Positions 36,620 to 45,216 of a DNA stretch of 64,000 nt are shown here, piece after piece. Position 1 is the first letter of the stretch. Each line of letters begins with the position of its first letter. The stretch is from the NCBI RefSeq assembly GCF_015070385.1, contig NZ_JADCSA010000013.1:1-64000 (forward strand). The letters run 5' to 3'. The stretch comes from Nocardioides malaquae. Lineage in GTDB: Bacteria > Actinomycetota > Actinomycetes > Propionibacteriales > Nocardioidaceae. A program made the translations under genes and the position numbers. The notes beneath the pieces are model-generated. The model did not search any database. It had not been told where the DNA came from and saw only the letters and a list, made by a program, of their open reading frames with translations.

Positions 36620-38190
36620 ACGAGCTCAACCTGGTCGAGTTCCTGCGCTGGACGTGGCGACAGCTGACCTCGATGCGCACCGCCCTGGTGCTCCTGCTGC
36701 TGCTGGCGCTCGCCGCCGTGCCCGGCTCGCTGGTGCCCCAGGCCAACGTGGACGCCCTCAAGACGTCGCAGTGGCAGGACAACCACCCGAAGCTGACGCC
36801 GGTCTACGAGAAGCTCGGCCTCTTCGACGTCTACTCCTCACCGTGGTTCGCCGCGATCTACCTGCTGCTCGTCGTCTCGCTGGTGGGCTGCATCGTGCCG
36901 CGCACCAAGGTCTACTTCCGGGCCATGCGGGCGCGACCCCCGAAGGCGCCCCGCCACCTGACCCGGTTGGGCGACCACGCGACGTACGAGACCCAGGCCT
37001 CGGTCGACGAGGTGCTCGCGCGGGCCGAGCAGGTGCTGCGTCGCCGCCGCTTCCGACGCGACCGCCACGACGAGGGCACCGACCAGGGCTTCGTCGCTGC
37101 CGAGAAGGGCCACCTGCGCGAGGCGGGCAACCTGGTCTTCCACCTGTCGATCCTGGTGGTGATGGCGGGCGTGGCCGCGGGCAACCTCTTCGGCTACCAG
37201 GGCGGCGTGATCGTGACCGTCGGCAACGGCTTCTCCAACAACCTCACCCAGTACGACGACTTCGTGCCCGGCAGCCTCTACCGCACCGAGTGGATGGAGC
37301 CCTTCGCATTCGACATCGACGAGTTCGACATCGAGTGGCTGACCAGCGGCGCCGGCGCCGGTCAGGCTCGCAACTTCGTGTCGCACCTGACCTACACCGA
37401 GGAGCCGGGGGGTGAGGAGAAGGAGTACGACCTGCGGGTCAACCACCCCTTGACCATCGGCTCCACCGACATCTTCCTGATCGGTCACGGCTACGCCCCG
37501 GTCATCACCGTGACCGACTCCGAGGGCGAGGTCGCCTACTCCGGGCCGACGATCTTCCTGCCCACCGACATGAACTTCCGCTCGTTCGGCGTGGTCAAGG
37601 CGCCCGACGCCGCCACCCCGCTGGCCCTGGAGGGTGAGCTCTACCCGACCTACGCCTTCGCCGACGGCCCCTACTCGCAGTTCGGCCAGCTGGTGAACCC
37701 GCTGGTCTCGATGGAGGTCTACACCGGCGACCTGGGCCTGGACGACGGCATCAGCCAGTCGGTCTACGTGCTCAACAAGGCGAAGGCCGAGAAGGTGACC
37801 GCCGACGACGGCGGCATGTTCCGCCTCGACATGCGCCCCGGTGACACCGTCGAGCTGCCCGACGGGCTCGGCTCGGTGACCTTCGAGGGCATCGAGCGCT
37901 GGAACAAGATCCAGATCAGCCAGACCCCGGGCAAGTTCGTGGCCCTGGCCGGTGTGGTCCTGGCCCTGCTCGGCCTGATCGGCTCCCTGTACGTCCGTCC
38001 CCGCCGCGTCTGGGTCCGTGCCCGGCGCCTGGAGGGCCGCACCCTCGTCGAGGTCGGTGGCCTCGACCGTTCGGCCGGCGGCGACGTCGGCGAGGAGATC
38101 GAGGCCCTCACCGCAGAGCTGAAGGCCGCAGCGGCCCCCGCAGCACCGAAGGCCGACGAGGCCGACGCAGCACCGAAGGAGCAGTCGTGA
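36616..38190 (+). CDS. resB: Cytochrome c biogenesis protein ResB
   Basis: A 524-residue ResB/Ccs1, one half of the heme lyase of System II. It has a cluster of N-terminal helices (TALVLLLLLALAAVPGSLVPQ; WFAAIYLLLVVSLVGCIVPR; a third near 185), a large outer domain, and a last helix near the C-terminus (FVALAGVVLALLGLIGSLYV). The tail after residue 455 is Ala/Glu-rich. GTG 36616 overlaps the ccdA stop (GTGA), and the stop overlaps ccsB. Confidence 0.95.
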   Translation: MNELNLVEFLRWTWRQLTSMRTALVLLLLLALAAVPGSLVPQANVDALKTSQWQDNHPKLTPVYEKLGLFDVYSSPWFAAIYLLLVVSLVGCIVPRTKVYFRAMRARPPKAPRHLTRLGDHATYETQASVDEVLARAEQVLRRRRFRRDRHDEGTDQGFVAAEKGHLREAGNLVFHLSILVVMAGVAAGNLFGYQGGVIVTVGNGFSNNLTQYDDFVPGSLYRTEWMEPFAFDIDEFDIEWLTSGAGAGQARNFVSHLTYTEEPGGEEKEYDLRVNHPLTIGSTDIFLIGHGYAPVITVTDSEGEVAYSGPTIFLPTDMNFRSFGVVKAPDAATPLALEGELYPTYAFADGPYSQFGQLVNPLVSMEVYTGDLGLDDGISQSVYVLNKAKAEKVTADDGGMFRLDMRPGDTVELPDGLGSVTFEGIERWNKIQISQTPGKFVALAGVVLALLGLIGSLYVRPRRVWVRARRLEGRTLVEVGGLDRSAGGDVGEEIEALTAELKAAAAPAAPKADEADAAPKEQS

Positions 38191-39155
38191 CCGACACCCA
38201 GTGGGAAGTCCTGAGCAACCAGGCGATCACCGTCGCCGGAGTGGTCTACTTCCTCGCCCTGCTGAGCCACCTGGTGGCGTGGGCCGGCCTGCGGCAGGTG
38301 CCGCACACCGAGGAGGTCACCACGGGTCGCACGGCGCTCTTCGACCGCCTCGGCCTGGTCCTGACCGCCCTCGGCGGTCTCGTCCACCTCGTGGGGCTGG
38401 TGGGGCGCGGCATGGCCGCCGACCCCAACCGGGTGCCGTGGGGCAACATGTACGAGTTCTCGATCTCCGGCGCCTGGTTCGTCGTGGTGATCTACCTGGT
38501 GACCTACAAGCGGTTCAAGCTCTCCTGGCTGGCCCCGTGGGTCGTCGGGGTCGTGCTCTCGGTGCTGATGCTCGCGGTGATCTGGCTGCACAAGCCGGTT
38601 GCGCCGCTGACCGAGGCGCTCGACTCGCCGTGGCTGGTGATCCACGTCGTCTCGGCGGTGATCGCGACCGCCGCCTTCACCCTCGGTGGGATCCTGGTCG
38701 TGCTCCACCTCGTCAAGGAGCGCGCCGAGAAGAAGGACGCCGAGGTCGGGCGGGAGCGTACGACCGGTTACCTGGCACGGGTGCCCAGCACGAAGGTGCT
38801 CGACCGCATCTCCTACCGGATGCACGCCTTCGGCTTCCCGGTGTGGACCTTCGCAGTGCTGATCAGCGGACCGATCTGGGCCCACGAGGCGTGGAGCCGC
38901 TACTGGAACTGGGACCCCAAGGAGGTCTGGGCGTTCATCACGTGGGTGATCTACGCGGCCTACCTGCACGCCCGCACGACCGCCGGCCTGCGCGGCCGGG
39001 TGGCCTCGGTGCTGGCCCTGGTGGGTCTGGCGACGCTGTGGTGGAGCTTCGTCGGGGTCAACTTCTTCTCGACCACCTCGCAGCACTCCTACGCCGAGGG
39101 CGCCGCTGTCGTTCAGGTGGTGCCGGTCGAGTCCTCGTCGGGCGCCTCGTCCTGA
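38187..39155 (+). CDS. ccsB: Cytochrome c biogenesis protein CcsB (CcsA/ResC type)
   Basis: A 322-residue multi-pass protein that transports heme outward and attaches it with ResB. The WWD-type heme motif appears as YWNWDPKEVWAFITW, and the family signature WGNMYEFS is present. Expected outer histidines lie in helices around it. It starts at GTG 38187, overlapping resB by four bases. Its last 43 bases overlap a convergent small gene. Confidence 0.96.
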   Translation: MTDTQWEVLSNQAITVAGVVYFLALLSHLVAWAGLRQVPHTEEVTTGRTALFDRLGLVLTALGGLVHLVGLVGRGMAADPNRVPWGNMYEFSISGAWFVVVIYLVTYKRFKLSWLAPWVVGVVLSVLMLAVIWLHKPVAPLTEALDSPWLVIHVVSAVIATAAFTLGGILVVLHLVKERAEKKDAEVGRERTTGYLARVPSTKVLDRISYRMHAFGFPVWTFAVLISGPIWAHEAWSRYWNWDPKEVWAFITWVIYAAYLHARTTAGLRGRVASVLALVGLATLWWSFVGVNFFSTTSQHSYAEGAAVVQVVPVESSSGASS

Positions 39156-39397
39156 CGAGCTGAGTCGTTCCCGTCCTTGCGCGGCGGCGTCCCCTCGGGG
39201 GCGTCGCCGTTCTGCTTCGCCTGGCGGCGCCGCTCGGCCTCGAGACGCCACAGGAAGTCGGGGTCGTCGTCGGGCGCGACCTGCCGGGGAGGCTCCCGCC
39301 GGCGGACGGGCCGCGGCACGCCCCGCCGTTCGATCACCCGGGTGAGGCCGTAGACGACCAGGGCGATGACGACGACGGCGAGCAGGACCTTCAGCAC
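39113..39397 (-). CDS. Small membrane-anchored protein of unknown function
   Basis: A 94-residue protein from GTG 39397 with one N-terminal helix (LLAVVVIALVVYGLTRVI) and a charged, disordered tail (RRREPPRQVAPDDDPDFLWRL then KQNGDAPEG). It overlaps the 3' end of ccsB on the opposite strand by 43 bases. The DPDFLW segment is the most distinctive part. No family is recognised, but N-terminal topology and codon use support a real gene. Confidence 0.65.
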   Translation of the reverse strand: MLKVLLAVVVIALVVYGLTRVIERRGVPRPVRRREPPRQVAPDDDPDFLWRLEAERRRQAKQNGDAPEGTPPRKDGNDSARQDEAPDEDSTGTT

Positions 39398-39467
39398 GCC
39401 TCCAGCCTAGGACGTGAGGGAAGGGTGCGGTCGCCGTGCCACGGAGCCGCGACCTAGAGTGGAAGGC

Positions 39468-39728
39468 GTGAAGGAGTTCTGGATCTACAACCTGCTGCGT
39501 CTGGCGATGCTGGCCTCGTCCGTCATCATCGTGATCGGTGTCTGGTCGCTCCTCGCCGACGAGGTGCCGCTCCTGTGGGCCCTCGTGGTCGCCTTCGTCC
39601 TGTCGGGCATCTCGTCCTGGTTCCTGCTGGCACGTCAGCGCGAGGCCCTCGCCCTGGTCCTGCAGCAGCGTGCGGGCCGCGCGTCGGAGCGACTGGAGGC
39701 CTACAAGGCACGCGAGGACACGGACTGA
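39468..39728 (+). CDS. DUF4229 family small membrane protein
   Basis: An 86-residue protein from GTG 39468 (GGAAGG just upstream). It has two transmembrane helices (MLASSVIIVIGVWSLL; PLLWALVVAFVLSGISSWFLL) and a basic C-terminus (RQREALALVLQQRAGRASER). This matches the DUF4229 family, found in actinobacteria near menA. The function is unknown. Confidence 0.85.
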   Translation: MKEFWIYNLLRLAMLASSVIIVIGVWSLLADEVPLLWALVVAFVLSGISSWFLLARQREALALVLQQRAGRASERLEAYKAREDTD

Positions 39729-39776
39729 CCTCACCCGTCGTCCCGTCCGGGACACCGGTCCCGATATCCTGCCCGG

Positions 39777-41036
39777 ATGGAATTCGACGTCCGTACGCTC
39801 GATCCCACCGACCCCTCGACCGACCCGGAGCTGCTGCGCGGCTACCTGGCCGCGGTCAACCGGGGTTTCCACGAGAACCGTTCCGGTCCTGAGGGCGAAC
39901 GCCACTGGCTCGCCGACGTCCGGGGCAACGGCACCCGCCTTCACGGCGCCTGGCTGCCCGAGGGCGTCTACGGCGCGGGGGTCGTGCCCGTCGCGACGGT
40001 GGTGAGCTGGCTCGGTTCGCTCAACACCGGCTCGCAGCTGCTCGACCTGCACATGGTCTCCGACGTGACCGTCAGCCCGGCCAACCGCCGTCAGGGCCTG
40101 GCCCGCACCCTCATCGAGCGCGACCTCGCCGAGGCCGCCGCGGCCGGGCGCCCGATGGCCGCCCTGACGGTCTCCGAGGCCCCGATCTACCGCCGCTTCG
40201 GCTTCGGGCCCTCCTCGTTCTTCTCCAAGGTGAGCGTCGACGCCGGCCCCCGGTTCGCCTTCGACTACTTCGAGCCGACCGGCCGCTTCGTGCACGTAGA
40301 GCCGGCTGACCTGGGCGACGTGCCCGCGACGATCTTCGACGCGTGGCACGCGCAGCGCCGTGGCTCGGTGAGCCGCACCGCCTTCTTCGACGCCTTCGTG
40401 CACGGTGAGTGGGACTGGAAAGGCCAGAAGCCCGAGATGGGTCTGCGCGCCGTCGTGCACCTCGACGAGCACGACGAGCCCCACGGCTACGTGCTCTACC
40501 GCCACGGAGGGTGGAAGCAGGACCACACGGTCACGGTGGAGAGCCTGGTGTCGCTGAGCCCCGAGGGTGAGCTCGCGCTCTGGCACTTCCTCACCGGCAT
40601 CGACCTGACCGACACGGTGAAGGCGACGGTGCCGGTCGACCACATCCTGCCGTGGGCGTTGCAGGACCGCCGGTGCGTGAAGCGCAGCGGCCCCTTCGAC
40701 CACATCTGGTTGCGCATCCTCGACGTGGTCGCGAGCCTCGAGGCCCGTCCCTGGTATGCCGACGGCGAGGTCGTGCTGGGGGTCACCGACCACCAGGGGC
40801 ACGCCGAGGGTCGCTGGGCGGTGCGAGTCGAGGCAGGCCGTGCCACGGTCGTACGCAGTGACGCGCGGCCGGAGGTGAGCCTCGACGTCGCGACGCTGGG
40901 CGCCGCCTACCTGGGCGCGGTCGACGTGCCCACGCTCGTGCACGCCGGGCAGATCCGGGGCGACGCCGACGCATTGGCGACCTGGGCGGCGATGAGTGAC
41001 GGCGGGCCGGAGCCCTACTCGCTCACCTCGTTCTGA
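39777..41036 (+). CDS. Eis-like GNAT family N-acetyltransferase
   Basis: A 419-residue protein with the three-part Eis layout: GNAT domain, second GNAT-like domain, and C-terminal sterol-carrier-like domain. The acetyl-CoA motif is VTVSPANRRQGLARTLI. The likely catalytic tyrosine is in APIYRRFGFG, matching Eis Tyr126. The C-terminus ends in Phe, as in Eis, where the terminal carboxylate is catalytic. Eis proteins acetylate aminoglycosides and other amines at several positions; the natural substrate here is unknown. ATG 39777 is chosen. Confidence 0.9.
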   Translation: MEFDVRTLDPTDPSTDPELLRGYLAAVNRGFHENRSGPEGERHWLADVRGNGTRLHGAWLPEGVYGAGVVPVATVVSWLGSLNTGSQLLDLHMVSDVTVSPANRRQGLARTLIERDLAEAAAAGRPMAALTVSEAPIYRRFGFGPSSFFSKVSVDAGPRFAFDYFEPTGRFVHVEPADLGDVPATIFDAWHAQRRGSVSRTAFFDAFVHGEWDWKGQKPEMGLRAVVHLDEHDEPHGYVLYRHGGWKQDHTVTVESLVSLSPEGELALWHFLTGIDLTDTVKATVPVDHILPWALQDRRCVKRSGPFDHIWLRILDVVASLEARPWYADGEVVLGVTDHQGHAEGRWAVRVEAGRATVVRSDARPEVSLDVATLGAAYLGAVDVPTLVHAGQIRGDADALATWAAMSDGGPEPYSLTSF

Positions 41037-41045
41037 GGGTGTCGC

Positions 41046-41966
41046 TCAGGCGGCGTTGAGGACGACGCTGACCAGCGCCGCCCACCACAGCTGCCCCATG
41101 CCGGTGGCCGCCAGCACGGGGATCAGCGCCGGGCCTTCCGCCCCGCCCAGCACGGCCCGCAGGGCGGGCACCATGCGGACGACGAAGACGAGGGCGAGCA
41201 GCACGCTCCAGTGGGTGGCGGCGGCGACCGCCACCACGGCGGCGACCGACGCCAGCACCAGGAGGGCGTAGAAGGCGCGGGTACGCGAGTCGCCCAGGCG
41301 CACAGCCAGCGTGCGCTTGCCGGCCACCACGTCGGTGGGGATGTCGCGCAGGTTGTTGGTCACCAGCACGGCGCAGGCCAGCGCGCCGATCCCCACGCCT
41401 GAGTAGAGGGCGGCCCACTCGAAGGTCTCGGTCTGCACGAAGGTGGTGCCGACGACGGCGACGAGGCCGAAGAAGACGAAGACCATCACCTCGCCCAGGC
41501 CCAGGTAGCCGTAGGGCTTCTTGCCGCCGGTGTAGAACCAGGCGGCGACGATGCACACGACACCGACGGCGACGAGCCACCACGCGGTGGTGGCGGCCAG
41601 CACGAGGCCGGCCAACGCGGCGACCCCGAAGGCAGCGAAGGCGGCGCGCCTCACCGCGGCCGGAGTGGCGTTGCCCGAGCCGACCAGACGCATCGGCCCG
41701 ACGCGGTCCTCGTCGGTGCCGCGGATGCCGTCGGAGTAGTCGTTGGCGTAGTTGACCCCCACCTGCAGCGCGAGGCTGACCACGAGGGCCAGCAGGGCCT
41801 TCCAGATCACCAGCCCGTCCGCGTACGCCGCCACACCGGTGCCGACGAGCACCGGGGCCAGAGCCGCGGGGAGGGTGCGGGGACGCGCTCCGGCGACCCA
41901 GAGCGTGAGTCGGGAGGGGGAGCCGCCCGCGGGGCGTCGTGAAGCCGTGACCACCGGACGATTCAA
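41046..41966 (-). CDS. menA: 1,4-dihydroxy-2-naphthoate polyprenyltransferase
   Basis: A 306-residue UbiA-superfamily membrane enzyme that joins a polyprenyl chain to DHNA, giving demethylmenaquinone. The first aspartate-rich motif is NYANDYSDGIRGTDED, and the second is NNLRDIPTDVVAGKRTLAVRLGD. About eight helices are visible. The TTG at 41966 is the likely start, but a downstream GTG is possible because no strong ribosome site is visible. It is convergent with the Eis-like gene. Confidence 0.95.
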   Translation of the reverse strand: MNRPVVTASRRPAGGSPSRLTLWVAGARPRTLPAALAPVLVGTGVAAYADGLVIWKALLALVVSLALQVGVNYANDYSDGIRGTDEDRVGPMRLVGSGNATPAAVRRAAFAAFGVAALAGLVLAATTAWWLVAVGVVCIVAAWFYTGGKKPYGYLGLGEVMVFVFFGLVAVVGTTFVQTETFEWAALYSGVGIGALACAVLVTNNLRDIPTDVVAGKRTLAVRLGDSRTRAFYALLVLASVAAVVAVAAATHWSVLLALVFVVRMVPALRAVLGGAEGPALIPVLAATGMGQLWWAALVSVVLNAA

Positions 41967-42022
41967 TCAGGTGGCGCTGCGATTCTCCTTCGGGGCTGCG
42001 CGACGAGCCGTATCCTCGGTGC

Positions 42023-43168
42023 ATGACGATGCAGTTCCGCCGAAGGGTGGTGCTCGTCGTCATCCTCGTATTCCTCGTGCCGCTGGGGTTGACGGCCTGG
42101 CTGACCCGTGCGCCGGTGCCGGTGGCCGAGCCGCGGGACTACCTCGACTGCCTCCCCTTCGAGCAGCCACGCACCGTCGAGGACATCAACGACTTCATCG
42201 TCAAGGCCCAGGAGACACCCGGGTTCGTGGGCGGCGACGTCGGCGCCTCGACGCGGTTGTCGGACGGTCGCAGCCTCTGGGTCTTCGGTGACACCCTGAG
42301 GCCCGAGGAGGAGCCGGGGGAGTCGATGGTGCGCAACTCGATGCTGCTGATGGGGCAGGGCTGCGCGTCGGTCTACCGGTCGGCCGACAACGGCGCCGCC
42401 GTGCCGGACCGTGGTGACGGGGTCGGCTACTGGCCGATGAGCGTGGTGGCCGTGCCGGGGCAGGACGGCGCCGACCGGGTGGCGGTGGGTCTCATGCGGG
42501 TCCGGGCCACCGGCCAGGGCATGTGGGACTTCGAGATCGTCGGGTCGAGCGTCGCCCGGTTCGAGGTCCCGGTCAACGGCACACCCGAGCTGGTGGGTGT
42601 CACCGACCTGGGGCCGGACGACCGATCACTGGCCAGGCCGTTGTGGGGGGCGGCGGTCGCGCTGCGGGGAGAGCGAGTGCACGTCTACGGCACGGCGACC
42701 CCCGGCGACCCCTACGTCTTCGGCTACTCCCTGCACGTGGCGCGCACGACGGTGGACGACTACCTGGACCCGTCGTCGTGGGAGTACTTCGACGGCGTCG
42801 GATGGAGCTCCGACCCGAACGCCGCGACCAGCCTGATCCCGGCAGAGGCCGGCGTCTCACGGGTGCTGAGCGTCCTCGAGCGAGATGGCGCCTGGTACGC
42901 AGTGAGCAAGCGGTTGGACTTCCTCGGAGACGAGCTCGTGATCTGGAAGGCCGACGCCCCCACCGGCCCGTTCGTGGCCACCACCCCGGTGGCGGACATC
43001 CCCACCGACGAGACGTTCCTGCAGTACATGCCACTCGCCCACCCCGACCTCCTCCCGGAGGACGACAGCGTGGTCGTGAGCTGGAGCGTCAACGCCATGG
43101 ACCCCGCGATCCTGCGGAAGGACCCGCGGCTCTACCGGCCCAAGTTCCTGCGGGTGCCCTTGCCCTAG
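42023..43168 (+). CDS. Membrane-anchored DUF4185-like propeller protein
   Basis: A 381-residue protein with an N-terminal anchor (VVLVVILVFLVPLGLTAWL) and an outer domain. The segments SLWVFGDTLRP, YWPMSVVAV, RVHVYGTAT and YAVSKRLDFLGDELVIWKA fit the DUF4185 five-bladed beta-propeller, a fold related to glycosidase-like proteins. No catalytic role is established. It is divergent from menA (56 bases between starts) and upstream of menE. Confidence 0.75.
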   Translation: MTMQFRRRVVLVVILVFLVPLGLTAWLTRAPVPVAEPRDYLDCLPFEQPRTVEDINDFIVKAQETPGFVGGDVGASTRLSDGRSLWVFGDTLRPEEEPGESMVRNSMLLMGQGCASVYRSADNGAAVPDRGDGVGYWPMSVVAVPGQDGADRVAVGLMRVRATGQGMWDFEIVGSSVARFEVPVNGTPELVGVTDLGPDDRSLARPLWGAAVALRGERVHVYGTATPGDPYVFGYSLHVARTTVDDYLDPSSWEYFDGVGWSSDPNAATSLIPAEAGVSRVLSVLERDGAWYAVSKRLDFLGDELVIWKADAPTGPFVATTPVADIPTDETFLQYMPLAHPDLLPEDDSVVVSWSVNAMDPAILRKDPRLYRPKFLRVPLP

Positions 43169-43216
43169 GCAGTCCCACCTGCTCCGGCCGTTCGCCGCGC
43201 CAACTAGCGTGGAGGC

Positions 43217-44248
43217 GTGGAGTTCCTGCGCCCCTCCGACGACCCGGCCGTCGCCGTCGACCAGCTGTCGGCCTGGCTCGAGGCCGACGAGCCGCAGCGA
43301 CTCCTCATCGAGACCTCCGGGTCCACCGGCCGACCGAAGCGGGTCGTCCTGACCCGTGAGGCGGTGCTGGCCTCGGTGCACGCCTCCGCCCGGCGCCTCG
43401 GCACGCTTCCGGGCCGGTGGGCGCTGGTGCTGCCCTCCTCCTACGTCGCCGGCGTCCAGGTGATCGTCAGGTCGCTCGTCGCCGGCTGGCGCCCCGTGCT
43501 CGGTGGGTGGGCCGACGACGCCGGCCCCGCGGCGTACACCTCGCTCGTGCCGACCCAGCTGCACCGGATGCTGCCCTCCGCCGATGACGTTGCTGCCCTG
43601 GCCGCCATGGAGGCGGTGCTGCTCGGTGGCGGTCCCATCGACCCGGCTCTGCGCCGCGCGGCCGAGGAGGCGGGGATCCGCGTGGTGGCCACCTACGGGG
43701 CCTCCGAGACCGCTGGTGGCTGCGTCTACGACGGTGTGCCGCTCGACGGGGTCGCCGTCGGCATCGCGGCCGACGGCCGGGTCCGCCTCGGCGGTCCCAC
43801 CATCTTCGCCGGCTACGACGGTGACCCCGAGCTCACCGCCCAGACGCTCGTCGACGGCTGGTACCTCACCTCGGATGCCGGCCGCCTCGACGAGGACGGC
43901 CACCTCCAGGTGCTCGGGCGCCTCGACGACGTCGTGGTCAGCGGTGGCGTCAACGTGCCGCTGCCGGCCGTCGCCGCGCGGCTGCGCGAGCACCCTGCCG
44001 TCGCCCAGGCAGAGGCCGTCGGGGTGCCGGACGACGAGTGGGGACAGGCCGTCGCCGCCGTCGTCGTGCGGCACCCCGGTCACGCCGACCCCTCGCTCGA
44101 CGAGCTGCGCGACTGGGTCGCCACCGCCCATCCCCGGTCCTGGGCGCCGCGCCACCTCGTCGTCCTGCCCGAGCTGCCGCTGCTGGCCAACGGCAAGGTC
44201 GATCGTCAGGCCCTGCTCGCCGCGGTCGAGGCAGGGGGCGCCGCGTGA
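43217..44248 (+). CDS. menE: o-Succinylbenzoate--CoA ligase
   Basis: A 343-residue, compact ANL enzyme that activates o-succinylbenzoate with CoA. Motifs: IETSGSTGRPKRVVLT, TYGASETAGGCVYDG (the Gly-Gly-Cys-Val-Tyr form seen in actinobacterial MenE), and C-terminal LLANGKVDRQAL with the catalytic lysine. Shorter than typical ~450-residue MenE, it lacks part of the N-terminal region, as in other actinobacteria. menC follows with a TGATG overlap. Confidence 0.94.
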   Translation: MEFLRPSDDPAVAVDQLSAWLEADEPQRLLIETSGSTGRPKRVVLTREAVLASVHASARRLGTLPGRWALVLPSSYVAGVQVIVRSLVAGWRPVLGGWADDAGPAAYTSLVPTQLHRMLPSADDVAALAAMEAVLLGGGPIDPALRRAAEEAGIRVVATYGASETAGGCVYDGVPLDGVAVGIAADGRVRLGGPTIFAGYDGDPELTAQTLVDGWYLTSDAGRLDEDGHLQVLGRLDDVVVSGGVNVPLPAVAARLREHPAVAQAEAVGVPDDEWGQAVAAVVVRHPGHADPSLDELRDWVATAHPRSWAPRHLVVLPELPLLANGKVDRQALLAAVEAGGAA

Positions 44249-45216
44249 TGCGTACGCACGTGTGGTCGATCCCGATGCGCCACCGCTTCCGTGGCATCAC
44301 CGTCAGGGAGGGCGTGCTGCTCGAGGGCCCCGGCGGGTGGGGGGAGTGGAGCCCGTTCCTGGAGTACGCGCCCGAGATCGCCGCACCCTGGCTGCGCTGC
44401 GCCGTGGAAGCCGCGAACGGCGGCTGGCCCGCCCCGGTGCGTGACCGGGTGCCGGTCAACGTCACCGTGCCGGCCGTCGACGCCGAGCGCGCCCACGCCA
44501 TTGTGACCGCCGGGGGCTGCGCCACGGCCAAGGTCAAGGTCGCCGAGCCCGGCCAGACGCTCGCCGACGATTTGGCCCGTGTCGAGGCGGTCCGCGACGC
44601 GCTCGGCCCCGGCGGCCGGATCCGCATCGACGTCAACGGCCTCTGGGGCGTCGACACGGCCACCACCTCGATCCCGCTCGTCGACCGGGCCGCTGGAGGC
44701 CTGGAGTACGTCGAGCAGCCCTGCGCCGACGTCGAGGACCTCGCCCGCGTCCGCCGCCGCGTCGACGTGCCCGTCGCCGCCGACGAGTCGATCCGGCGCG
44801 CCGAGGACCCCTACCGCGTCCGCGACCTCGAGGCCGCCGACGTCGCGGTGCTCAAGGTCCAGCCCCTCGGCGGGGTGCGCGCCTGCCTGCGGATCGCCGA
44901 GGAGATCGGCCTGCCCGTCGTCGTCTCCTCCGCGCTCGAGTCCAGCGTCGGCATCGCCGCCGGCGTGGCGCTCGCCGCCGCCCTGCCCGAGCTGCCGTAC
45001 GCCTGTGGCCTGGCCACCGTGCAGATGTTCACCGACGACCTGGTCACGCGGTCCCTGCTGCCCGTCGAGGGACACCTTCCGGTCGGCCCCGTGGAGGTCG
45101 ACCCACAGGCGCTGACCCGGCTCGCTGCGCCGGCCGATCGGCGCGCCCACTGGGAGCAGCGCCTTGCCCTGGTGGCGGAGCGACTGCCCGACGTGGGGCA
45201 GGATCTCTCCTCGTGA
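44248..45216 (+). CDS. menC: o-Succinylbenzoate synthase
   Basis: A 322-residue enolase-superfamily enzyme that dehydrates SHCHC to o-succinylbenzoate. Key segments: ATAKVKVAE (catalytic KxK), RIDVNGLWG, LEYVEQPC, VAADESIR (metal acids) and VLKVQPLGG (second lysine). ATG 44248 overlaps the menE stop by one base; GTG 44245 is also possible. Its stop overlaps the menD GTG. Confidence 0.96.
   Translation: MRTHVWSIPMRHRFRGITVREGVLLEGPGGWGEWSPFLEYAPEIAAPWLRCAVEAANGGWPAPVRDRVPVNVTVPAVDAERAHAIVTAGGCATAKVKVAEPGQTLADDLARVEAVRDALGPGGRIRIDVNGLWGVDTATTSIPLVDRAAGGLEYVEQPCADVEDLARVRRRVDVPVAADESIRRAEDPYRVRDLEAADVAVLKVQPLGGVRACLRIAEEIGLPVVVSSALESSVGIAAGVALAAALPELPYACGLATVQMFTDDLVTRSLLPVEGHLPVGPVEVDPQALTRLAAPADRRAHWEQRLALVAERLPDVGQDLSS

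Noticed and set aside
37764-40943. 1059-codon reading frame on the minus strand
   Set aside because: It lies opposite resB, ccsB and the Eis-like gene, and its translation is low-complexity Arg/His/Gly sequence.
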